Shown: piece by piece, positions 57,346 through 64,000 of the stretch
Layout: every line of letters begins with the position of its first letter
How positions within the stretch are numbered: the first letter of the stretch is position 1
Source of the DNA: Pseudomonadota bacterium
GTDB taxonomy: Bacteria > Pseudomonadota > Gammaproteobacteria > Xanthomonadales > Rhodanobacteraceae
DNA: 64,000 nucleotides
NCBI GenBank assembly: GCA_018240465.1
Contig: JAFEFS010000089.1
Coordinates: forward strand, 46,097-110,096
Direction of reading: 5' to 3'
The notes under the pieces: model-generated
Told to the model about the DNA's origin: nothing
Seen by the model: only the letters and a program-made list of their open reading frames with translations
Database searches by the model: none
Program-made: the position numbers and the translations under genes

Positions 57346-59334
57346 ATGGGAAAATTGCTGTTCGCCTCGATCATCTTGCTGTACGTCGGCGACACCATTG
57401 CGCAGCCGGTTGCAGAAGCCGCCGCAGTGGTGGCGAATCCGAAGGGCAGCACGTCTTCCGCCTACGCCCGCGACCGCGATCCCGCGGCGGCCGTCCCCGC
57501 GCCCGGTTATCCCTGGCGAGTCTGGACCTCCGGGTCCGTGGCCGTGCCAGCCTCGACCACCGGAAAAACCTACTACGTCGACGCCAGCGCGGGCAAGGAC
57601 GGCAATGCCGGCACCTCCCCGTTCGCAGCCTTCCTCACCCTCAAAAAGGCAGTCTCGGTTATCGCGGCCGGTGATACGGTCCTGATTCGCAAAGGCCTCT
57701 ACAGGGAAAGCCTCGACGTGAGCCATGCCCCAACCGGTACGGCGGCCGAACCGATCACCTTCGGTAGCTACGGCGATGGTGAAGTCATCATTGATGGTTC
57801 CTCCCAGGTCAACGGCTGGACCCGGGTTTCCGGCTCGGTCTGGAAGGCCCCCGTCTCGTTCACGCCGATCGCCGTCATCGTGGACGAGGAGCCGCTCAAG
57901 CAGGTCCGTGACGGCGCCCCTTCCGTCACCGCCGGCTCCGGTAGATGGTTCTACAACTCGTCGACCAGGACCATCATCGCCGATTTCCGCTCCACTACGC
58001 CTGCTTCCGCCGACATCATCGTGCCCGGCAGCGATGGCGCCCAGCAACACGTGTATTTCTACAACCAGAACTACTATATCTTCAGAGGTCTGACGATCCG
58101 CGGCTCCGGCTCCAACGGAATCTGGGGTTACGGCAGCCATATCACCGTCGAGCAATGCAACATCAAGTTCAACGGCAAGGCCGCCGTCGCTTTTTTGGGG
58201 GCCGGCGACACCGACAACGCCGTGCTGTATTCCCATGCCTACCAAAATGTTCTGCTGAACTGGCCGCGCGGCAACAACGACTACGCCAGTGCCGGCGGTG
58301 GCTGGCCAGGCGCCGTTTCCTGGTATGCCAACTACCGACCTCTGGCTCGCGGCAACATCGTCCACATGAACGGCGGCGAGGGCATCCTGTCCTACGGCAC
58401 CAGAGCAGGCAAACCCAGTGGCTCGGCCTTGTTCGAGGAAAATGTGTCCTACGACAACTGGTCCACGAACATGTATTTCGACAATCAACCCAACGACGTT
58501 GCCCGCAACAACATCATCTTCAATCATCCGGTGGACACGTCCACCTGGCTACAGGTCCCGAGCGATTCCTATCCCTGGAACACACTCTACAAATACTCGG
58601 TGTGCATCATGCTGGCCGACGAGCAAGGCTCTTCCGACGCCACCAACAACCACGCCAATCTCGCCAATACGCAGGTCTACAACAATCTGCTGGCCGGCTG
58701 CCGCATCGGTATCCGCGATTACTCGGAGGGCACCATCGCCGAAAAGCACCACGGCCTGAAGAACACGCTCATCGCCAACAACACCATCATCCTGCCGCCC
58801 AGCCCCGTGCCCGATGCCGATACCATGGGCATCTATCTCCAGGACAACACGACTCCCGGCGGCACCAGTCGCGACGTTGACACGCGAATCGAAAACAATC
58901 TGGTTTATTCGAGCGCTTCCATGCCGCTGGTCTGGTTGGCGGGTGCAACTCCCTCCAGTGGCATCACCCTGCGGAACAATCTCTACTATTCGCCGTTCCC
59001 GGCCACCGCGTTCCGCCTGGGTGGCGGTTCGCCCAAACTGCATTCGCTTCGTGGCGTGTCGGGCTACTTGCTGGACCGACTCAAGTTTGCGTCCAATGGA
59101 ATCGGCGGGTTCGCCGAATGGCAGCAACTGGGCGTGGACTCCAGCAGCCGCTTTGCCGATCCCCGTTTGCTCGACGTTCCTGCGCTGCAGGGAAAAGCTC
59201 CTGCCGTATACGACTATCGCAACGCCGCCCCCGGGGCCGATTCCCCGGCTTTGGGCAACGGCGTGGCCGAACAACAGTTTTCCAACAATCTGGCGAAACA
59301 ATCGCGTCGATCCTGGAACATCGGGGCTTTTTGA
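57346..59334 (+). CDS. Secreted parallel beta-helix protein
   Basis: The 662-residue protein has a signal-like N-terminus (MGKLLFASIILLYVGDTIA) and a right-handed beta-helix beginning KTYYVDASAGKDGNAGTSPF. Segments IRGSGSNGIWGYGSHITVEQ, ARGNIVHMNGGEGILSYGTR and ENVSYDNWSTNMYFDN follow. It is homologous over the helix to the protein at 50800 but lacks the Ig-like and WY modules. Proteins of this kind in polysaccharide loci are often lyases or epimerases of the same polymer; enzyme activity is not shown by sequence. It stands alone on the plus strand between minus-strand glycan genes. Confidence 0.8.
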   Translation: MGKLLFASIILLYVGDTIAQPVAEAAAVVANPKGSTSSAYARDRDPAAAVPAPGYPWRVWTSGSVAVPASTTGKTYYVDASAGKDGNAGTSPFAAFLTLKKAVSVIAAGDTVLIRKGLYRESLDVSHAPTGTAAEPITFGSYGDGEVIIDGSSQVNGWTRVSGSVWKAPVSFTPIAVIVDEEPLKQVRDGAPSVTAGSGRWFYNSSTRTIIADFRSTTPASADIIVPGSDGAQQHVYFYNQNYYIFRGLTIRGSGSNGIWGYGSHITVEQCNIKFNGKAAVAFLGAGDTDNAVLYSHAYQNVLLNWPRGNNDYASAGGGWPGAVSWYANYRPLARGNIVHMNGGEGILSYGTRAGKPSGSALFEENVSYDNWSTNMYFDNQPNDVARNNIIFNHPVDTSTWLQVPSDSYPWNTLYKYSVCIMLADEQGSSDATNNHANLANTQVYNNLLAGCRIGIRDYSEGTIAEKHHGLKNTLIANNTIILPPSPVPDADTMGIYLQDNTTPGGTSRDVDTRIENNLVYSSASMPLVWLAGATPSSGITLRNNLYYSPFPATAFRLGGGSPKLHSLRGVSGYLLDRLKFASNGIGGFAEWQQLGVDSSSRFADPRLLDVPALQGKAPAVYDYRNAAPGADSPALGNGVAEQQFSNNLAKQSRRSWNIGAF

Positions 59335-59352
59335 AGCAGCCGTCGACCTTGT

Positions 59353-60822
59353 TCAAACCGCGTCCGGCCACAACCTGTTGCGCACCATCCTCGCCAGTTC
59401 TCGAACGCTGTCGCGGACGCCGGCATCGAGCGTCAGGGTGATCCCGCCATAGATCGCGATAACGATCGCCGTGCGCAGCACAAGGTCGAACCACGGCGAC
59501 CCACTCGTCATGCGTGCTGCCAGCATGCAGCTGGCGCCGAAGGCGAACGCGGAGACGACCAGTGACCTCGCTGGAAATGGAACCGTCAATTCAGACCGTC
59601 CGATCACCATCGCGGTCGCGAGCAGCACCGCGTACGAGAGCAACGTCGCAATCGCCGACCCGGCAATGCCGAAATGCGGGACCAGCAAATAGTTCAGCGC
59701 GATGTTGACCGCCGCCGCAATCGCGACGTAGGTGAAAATCGCACCGGTACGCTTTTTCAAGAACAACCCGGCCGCGGCAACCGCAACGTAACTGTCCAGC
59801 GCCATGCCGCCGATGACCCACGGCACGATCGTGGTGCCCTCCACATAGCGTTCCGACGCGAGGATCGTGACCAGGTCCGCCGCGTTCGTGGTTACCAATG
59901 CCGCGACCAGGAACGAGACCGCGAGATAGCTGCGCGCGAAGCGACCGAGGAACTGTTCCGTGGCCACGCGCCCTTCCTGTTCCCACACGCGCATGTACAT
60001 GGGCGCCACCGCCGTGCTGAGCGCGGCCATGGTCGAACCCCGGATGTATTCGCAGAGGTTGTAGGACGCCGAGTACACACCAACCGCCTCGGCGCCGAGC
60101 AGTTGCTGGATCACGTAGCGGTCACCGAGCGCGAGTATCGATCCTGCCACCTCGACGCCGACCATCGGCACACCGTACGCGATCATGCGAATGAACAGTT
60201 CCCGCGAAAACCGTGTCGGGCGGATCGGGTTGTCCTCGGCGACTACCCAGCCGATCCAGACCAGCGCGACGACTTCCGCCACGATCGTCGCCAGGAAGAA
60301 ACCCTCAGCATTGCGTGCCGACGCTAGCAGGACCCCGATAACCAGCACCAACGCCAAATAGCGCTTGACTACTCCGTACGTCGAAATAAACGCGCTGCGT
60401 CCCTCGGCGTAGAGCAGATTCGAGAACGCGCTGTCGAGAACGCGGACCAGCACCAGGCATGCGGTCAGCAGCAGCAGGTATCTCAGGCCCGGAGTGCCGA
60501 GCGCGTGCTCCGGGAGCAGCGCGACGACGCACATCCACGTCAGCGTGGCCAGCGCGCCGACCGCGGCCATGCCCAGGATCTGCGTCGAAGGCAGCCGCGC
60601 CGACGTCTCGCCGCCCTCGTGATAGAAGCGCACGGTCGCGCGCTGCATGCCGAGCTTGCCGACCGCGACCAGTAGCGCGAGCGCCAGCGTCACCGTGTTC
60701 ATCAGGCCGTAGTCGGCCACCGACAACAGGCGCGTCAGGATCGGAAACGACACCAGACTCGCGAGCGTCACCAGCGCAGTACCGATTGCATAGGCGGACG
60801 CGTGCCGGAACAGCGAGCTCAT
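59353..60822 (-). CDS. Polysaccharide flippase (Wzx-like, MOP superfamily)
   Basis: The 489-residue protein has about 14 hydrophobic segments and the lipopolysaccharide/polysaccharide exporter pattern. The N-terminal part reads FRHASAYAIGTALVTLASLV and SFPILTRLLSVADYGLMNTV; conserved GDRYVIQQLLGAEAVGVYSA and NIALNYLLVPHFGIAGSAIA segments follow. It likely flips lipid-linked glycan repeat units across the inner membrane. ATG 60822 gives the family N-terminus. It is 46 bp downstream of the deacetylase gene on the same strand. Confidence 0.9.
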   Translation of the reverse strand: MSSLFRHASAYAIGTALVTLASLVSFPILTRLLSVADYGLMNTVTLALALLVAVGKLGMQRATVRFYHEGGETSARLPSTQILGMAAVGALATLTWMCVVALLPEHALGTPGLRYLLLLTACLVLVRVLDSAFSNLLYAEGRSAFISTYGVVKRYLALVLVIGVLLASARNAEGFFLATIVAEVVALVWIGWVVAEDNPIRPTRFSRELFIRMIAYGVPMVGVEVAGSILALGDRYVIQQLLGAEAVGVYSASYNLCEYIRGSTMAALSTAVAPMYMRVWEQEGRVATEQFLGRFARSYLAVSFLVAALVTTNAADLVTILASERYVEGTTIVPWVIGGMALDSYVAVAAAGLFLKKRTGAIFTYVAIAAAVNIALNYLLVPHFGIAGSAIATLLSYAVLLATAMVIGRSELTVPFPARSLVVSAFAFGASCMLAARMTSGSPWFDLVLRTAIVIAIYGGITLTLDAGVRDSVRELARMVRNRLWPDAV

Positions 60823-60868
60823 GCCCGCATCCCAGGCGCGTCGCGCGGGCGCTCGGGCGCGGACTCGC

Positions 60869-61948
60869 TCAAGCGAGCGCCATCCGCAACGCGAGGGAGG
60901 ATACGTCGTCGGGAACCGCCAGGCGCGGCAAGGCATGGCGGTCGGGCGCCAGCGGCGGCACCAAGCCGACACGGGTGCTGAGCGCGCTGGCATAGGTCGC
61001 ACGCACGCGCGCATCCGCGGCCGCGTCGAAATCACCGTTCGGGTAGCAGAAATGTTCGACCTTGCGGCCGAGCATCGTCTCGATGCGCGCCTTGCTGCCG
61101 ACGACTTCGCGCTCCAGCCGTGCTTCGTCCATGCCGATCATGATGTCGTGGCTCGACGAATGCGAACCGATCGTGACCAGCGCCGGATCGAGCAAGGCGA
61201 GCTGTGCCCAGTCGGCCAGATCGCAAGCCTGCCGCTGCGCCGCCGACGGCGTGAACGCCGGCGTCGCCGCACGGACCGCCTCGATGCCATGCGCGCGCGC
61301 AGTTGGCGCCAACTCCTTCAGATGCTGCACGATCGCGCCGACGCCGCAGGTCGGCAGCTCCGGCGCAAGCGCGCGGCGCGTGGGCTCGTCGAGCATCGCC
61401 AGCCGCGCGCGCACCTCGTGCGTCCACAGCCAGCTGCCCGCGTCGATCAGGCCGGGACAGACGAAAAACGCCGCCGGCACCGCGTGTCGTTCGAGGATCG
61501 GATAGGCGACAGTCACGTTGTTGGCGAGGCCGTCGTCGAAGGTCAGTACAACCGCCGGGCGCGCGACGAGCGGTGGCTCATCCAGTTCGGCGACGAGCGC
61601 GGCGAGGCTGAGCGGCCGGAAATGCCGCTTGAGGTACACGACCATTTCCCCGAACACGTCGGCGTCAAGTTCCGCCCCCCCGACGCCATGCAGCATCAGG
61701 ACGCAGGTGCGCCGACGCAGCCGCGCGATCGCCGGGGTGATGCCCGTGCGATACAGCGAGGCGCGAATGCTCTGCTTGATGGCGGCGAGTGCGATGGACC
61801 TGTTCCAGTCCCGCCCGTGGCGGTCGTTCGTGGCCAGCGCGAGCCGCGCCGGTCGTGACGCATTATCCCGCGCCGCGGCGATGTGCTCAACCGGAACCGT
61901 GCAGGCCGAGCCGATACGCGATTTCACCGACGATTTCGTGGATCGCAT
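60869..61948 (-). CDS. Polysaccharide deacetylase (NodB-like)
   Basis: The protein has the CE4 motifs: motif 1 VVLTFDDGLANN, motif 2 IGSHSSSHDIMIG and motif 3 HFCYPNGDFD. A preceding RRTCVLMLHGVGG segment is typical of exopolysaccharide-locus deacetylases. It removes acetyl groups from N-acetylhexosamines in a polymer or intermediate. The start is uncertain: no ATG, GTG or TTG lies between the upstream gene's stop and the catalytic domain. ATG 61948 or GTG 61927 both overlap the YdcF-like gene by 41-62 bases. The coordinates given use ATG 61948 (359 aa). Confidence 0.85.
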   Translation of the reverse strand: MRSTKSSVKSRIGSACTVPVEHIAAARDNASRPARLALATNDRHGRDWNRSIALAAIKQSIRASLYRTGITPAIARLRRRTCVLMLHGVGGAELDADVFGEMVVYLKRHFRPLSLAALVAELDEPPLVARPAVVLTFDDGLANNVTVAYPILERHAVPAAFFVCPGLIDAGSWLWTHEVRARLAMLDEPTRRALAPELPTCGVGAIVQHLKELAPTARAHGIEAVRAATPAFTPSAAQRQACDLADWAQLALLDPALVTIGSHSSSHDIMIGMDEARLEREVVGSKARIETMLGRKVEHFCYPNGDFDAAADARVRATYASALSTRVGLVPPLAPDRHALPRLAVPDDVSSLALRMALA

Positions 61949-62639
61949 CCTCGGCCTTGCGCGCCGCCGATGCGTCCGGCAGCAGATAGGTGAGCGGGCC
62001 TTCCGGCGCGCGGTACTGCGAATGCGCCGGCCATGCGCAGGGCTCGAAGCCGGCGGCGCGGAACGCATAGAGAGCGCGCGGCATGTGCACGGCCGAGGTC
62101 ACCAGCCAGATGCGGCGTGCCAGCGGCGGCGCGAGCGCGGCCGCGTTGACCGCGTTCTGCCAGGTCGTCAGCGAACGCGTCTCGACGCGGACCGCCGCGC
62201 GCGGCACGCCGAGCCGCACCGCGAGTTCGGCCATGATTTCGCTTTGTGGAATGTCATAGTCGCTGTTGCCGACCACGGTGAATGTCGTCACATGCCGACT
62301 GCCGAACAGCTCAACCGCGGCGAACAAACGCCGCAGGCTGGTCGTGCCCAGCGCGGCGAAGTCCTGCACATCGCGCGGCGGCGATACCATGCCGCCGGAG
62401 AGCACGACGATCGCGTCGGGCGGCGACGCGCATTCCTGCGGTGAGGGCGCGCGCGATTCCTGCCAGAGGATCAGCGCATCCGCGACCAGCGGCGTGACCA
62501 GCGCGAGCAACAGCCCGCCGGCAACGACGACAGCGATGCGCAGTCTGCGCCGCAAGCGGTGCCAGAGGGCCACGCCGAGCACGAACAACAAGCCGCCAAG
62601 CCAGAGCGGCGACAACAGCAGGGAGGTAAGCAACAGCAT
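61887..62639 (-). CDS. YdcF/ElyC-family (DUF218) membrane protein
   Basis: The 250-residue protein has two N-terminal membrane segments (MLLLTSLLLSPLWLGGLLFV and a second at ~33-55). The DUF218 domain reads DAIVVLSGGMVSPPRDVQDF, TTFTVVGNSDYDIPQSEIMA, ETRSLTTWQNAVNA and WLVTSAVHMPRAL. In E. coli the related ElyC and SanA act in envelope and undecaprenyl-lipid metabolism; the reaction is not established. It overlaps the deacetylase gene and heads this minus-strand run. GAGGATG precedes the ATG at 62639. Confidence 0.87.
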   Translation of the reverse strand: MLLLTSLLLSPLWLGGLLFVLGVALWHRLRRRLRIAVVVAGGLLLALVTPLVADALILWQESRAPSPQECASPPDAIVVLSGGMVSPPRDVQDFAALGTTSLRRLFAAVELFGSRHVTTFTVVGNSDYDIPQSEIMAELAVRLGVPRAAVRVETRSLTTWQNAVNAAALAPPLARRIWLVTSAVHMPRALYAFRAAGFEPCAWPAHSQYRAPEGPLTYLLPDASAARKAEDAIHEIVGEIAYRLGLHGSG

Positions 62640-62757
62640 GCGGGGGACATCCTCGGCAAGCACCAGCGCAGGGTCGGCATGATGCCATCGCGGTGGCGCG
62701 GGCGGATCACAATGCGCGGTCGCGATCGACCGCATGGCCTCTGCTAGAGTACCGTAT

Positions 62758-62877
62758 ATGATCGCGACCACGCACCGCACACTGCTCTCGCGCCGCCTGG
62801 CCGGCGCACTGCACATCACGCCCGCACGCACCGACGCGCATCCGTTGCCAGTCAACGCGAACGGAGCAGTGCGATGA
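62758..62877 (+). CDS. Possible small leader ORF coupled to the GT4 gene
   Basis: A 39-codon frame (ATG 62758, TGA 62875-62877) ends in an ATGA overlap with the start of the glycosyltransferase gene. It begins MIATTHRTLLSRRLAGALHI and has no recognised domain. The exact overlap suggests translational coupling, but it could be chance in an untranslated leader. No strong Shine-Dalgarno sequence is seen. Confidence 0.3.
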   Translation: MIATTHRTLLSRRLAGALHITPARTDAHPLPVNANGAVR

Positions 62878-64000
62878 ACGGTACGCTGCTGCCCGCGCGC
62901 GTCGTCTACGTGGTTTCGCTGTTTCCGTGCTGGTCGGAGACCTTCATCGTGCGCGAGATCGCAACGCTGGTCGAAGCCGGCGTCGACGTGCTGATCGTCT
63001 CGCTCAAGCCACCGAGCGAAACGATGGTGCAGCCGGAAGCCGCCGCACTGCTGCCGCGCGTGCTGCATCCGCTGTCGGCCTCGCGCGCGCCGTGCGCGTG
63101 GCTGCGCGCACTCGCCGCGCACCCGCTCGCGCTCGCGCGCGCAGGCGCGACGGTCATGCGGCGGCTGTGGCGACAGCCACGCGTGATGCTCAAATCGCTG
63201 GCGACGCTGGCGCGCGGCGTCGAACACCTCGACCGCCTGCGCGCGTTCGACGCGGACTTTCTGCACGCCCACTGGGGTACCTACCCCTCGACCGCGGCGT
63301 GGCTGCTCGCCGGCCTGCTCGGCAAACCGTTCGGTTTCACCTGCCACGCCCACGACATCTTCGTCGACGATCAGTTGCTCCGGGAAAAGATCGAAGGCGC
63401 GGCGCTGCCGGTGACCATCTCACGCTACAACATCGACTGGCTGGCCGACCGCGTGACGCCGCGCGCACGCGAACGCCTGCGCGTCGTCCACTGCGGCGTC
63501 GATCTCGGTGCGCTGCCGTGGCGACGCGAAGGACGCGAGGGCGGCCTGATCGTCGCGGTCGGCCGGCTCGATCCGATCAAGGGCTTCGACGTGCTGATCG
63601 AAGCGCTCGCATTGCTCAAGCAACGAGGCCGTGCATTCCGCTGCCGGATCATCGGCGAAGGCCCGCAGCGCGCGGAACTCGAGGCGGCGATCGCTCGCCA
63701 CCAGATCGGCGACCGGGTCGAACTCACCGGCGCGCGCCCGCAGGCGGACGTGCGCGCAGCGCTCTACGCAGCGCAGGTGTTCGCATTGCCGAGCGTGGTC
63801 GCGGCCGATGGCAACCGCGACGGCATTCCGGTTGCGCTGATGGAGGCGATGGCGGCCGGCGCGCCGTCGGTCAGTACCGCCGTCTCCGGCATTCCGGAAC
63901 TGATCGAGCACGAACACAGCGGCCTGCTCGCCGCGCCCGGCGACGCGCGCGCACTCGCCGAGACGCTTGCGCGCCTGCTCGACGACCACGCGCTCGCCGA
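62874..64000 (+). CDS. Family 4 glycosyltransferase, 3' end outside the window
   Basis: The first 375 residues are visible and the frame is open to the window edge. The N-terminal acceptor domain begins RVVYVVSLFPCWSETFIVRE and includes HAHWGTYPSTAAWLL and CHAHDIF. The donor domain has VAVGRLDPIKGFDVLIEAL, RIIGEGPQRAELEA, PSVVAADGNRDGIPVALMEA and MAAGAPSVSTAVSGIPELIE, which is the GT4 E-x7-E region. It transfers a sugar in exopolysaccharide assembly. GGAG precedes the ATG at 62874. It is divergent from the ydcF-like gene. Confidence 0.92.
   Translation, partial: MNGTLLPARVVYVVSLFPCWSETFIVREIATLVEAGVDVLIVSLKPPSETMVQPEAAALLPRVLHPLSASRAPCAWLRALAAHPLALARAGATVMRRLWRQPRVMLKSLATLARGVEHLDRLRAFDADFLHAHWGTYPSTAAWLLAGLLGKPFGFTCHAHDIFVDDQLLREKIEGAALPVTISRYNIDWLADRVTPRARERLRVVHCGVDLGALPWRREGREGGLIVAVGRLDPIKGFDVLIEALALLKQRGRAFRCRIIGEGPQRAELEAAIARHQIGDRVELTGARPQADVRAALYAAQVFALPSVVAADGNRDGIPVALMEAMAAGAPSVSTAVSGIPELIEHEHSGLLAAPGDARALAETLARLLDDHALA

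Noticed and set aside
57073..58527. Extension of the GT2 glycosyltransferase upstream to give a 919-residue protein
   Set aside because: The added N-terminal 480 residues are antisense to the beta-helix gene and have shadow-like composition. ATG 57072 with GGAG upstream gives a normal glycosyltransferase.

Overview
The window is a GC-rich chromosomal segment from a gammaproteobacterium. Gene content points to the Xanthomonadales/Lysobacterales, probably Rhodanobacteraceae-like (an inference from family resemblance; no search was run). Pointers are the PurC N-terminus beginning PTTLLQS, the short-form AMP nucleosidase, the ~800-residue FadE, a large TonB-dependent receptor, a rhombosortase with its lipoprotein target, and secreted proteins ending in repeated GxWYxPxTSGQGL modules. 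No rRNA, tRNA, CRISPR array, prophage or complete insertion sequence was seen.

Layout. 1-15400 is mostly housekeeping: a dedicated-sortase two-component pair running off the left edge, purU, rpe, djlA, purC, an attenuator-controlled DAHP synthase gene, ogt, a secreted lectin-like protein, a polyamine/amino-acid permease, glmU-glmS, a VIT-family transporter and AMP nucleosidase. 15500-28550 holds fadE, a BsuBI/PstI-type restriction-modification pair placed between metabolic genes, a DsbA-like isomerase, membrane PQQ glucose dehydrogenase coupled to a lone ABC ATPase, a dicarboxylate symporter, a TetR regulator facing a broken RND efflux adaptor gene, a cysteine-dioxygenase-like gene and a TonB gene. 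28660-37700 carries an overlapping operon (hydrolase, rhombotarget lipoprotein, rhombosortase), an XRE regulator, a remnant of a cytosine methyltransferase, an NCS2-like permease, a DUF3574 lipoprotein, a TonB-dependent receptor and an NlpC/P60 hydrolase.

38043-46829 is the most unusual region. It is nine tightly packed minus-strand genes: acyl-CoA-dehydrogenase-like protein, amino acid:[carrier protein] ligase, DUF1839 protein, AcpS, carrier protein, GH2 glycosidase, esterase, flavin reductase and a second flavoprotein of the monooxygenase/dehydrogenase fold. Together they look like a non-NRPS pathway that loads one amino acid on a stand-alone carrier protein, activates the carrier with its own phosphopantetheinyl transferase, oxidises the thioester-bound amino acid and releases it. 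The product is unknown.

47349-64000 is a cell-surface polysaccharide region: galE, a tandem alpha/beta hydrolase, two homologous parallel beta-helix secreted proteins, a FemAB/GNAT-like transferase, GT2 and GT4 glycosyltransferases, a flippase, a polysaccharide deacetylase and a YdcF-like membrane protein. Its right end is cut by the window.

Regulatory DNA of note: a textbook attenuator with aromatic codons ahead of the DAHP synthase gene, paired operator-like sites at the TetR gene, palindromes ahead of the XRE, cysteine-dioxygenase-like and restriction-modification genes, and a dispersed intergenic repeat found at 3131-3228 and 14417-14535.
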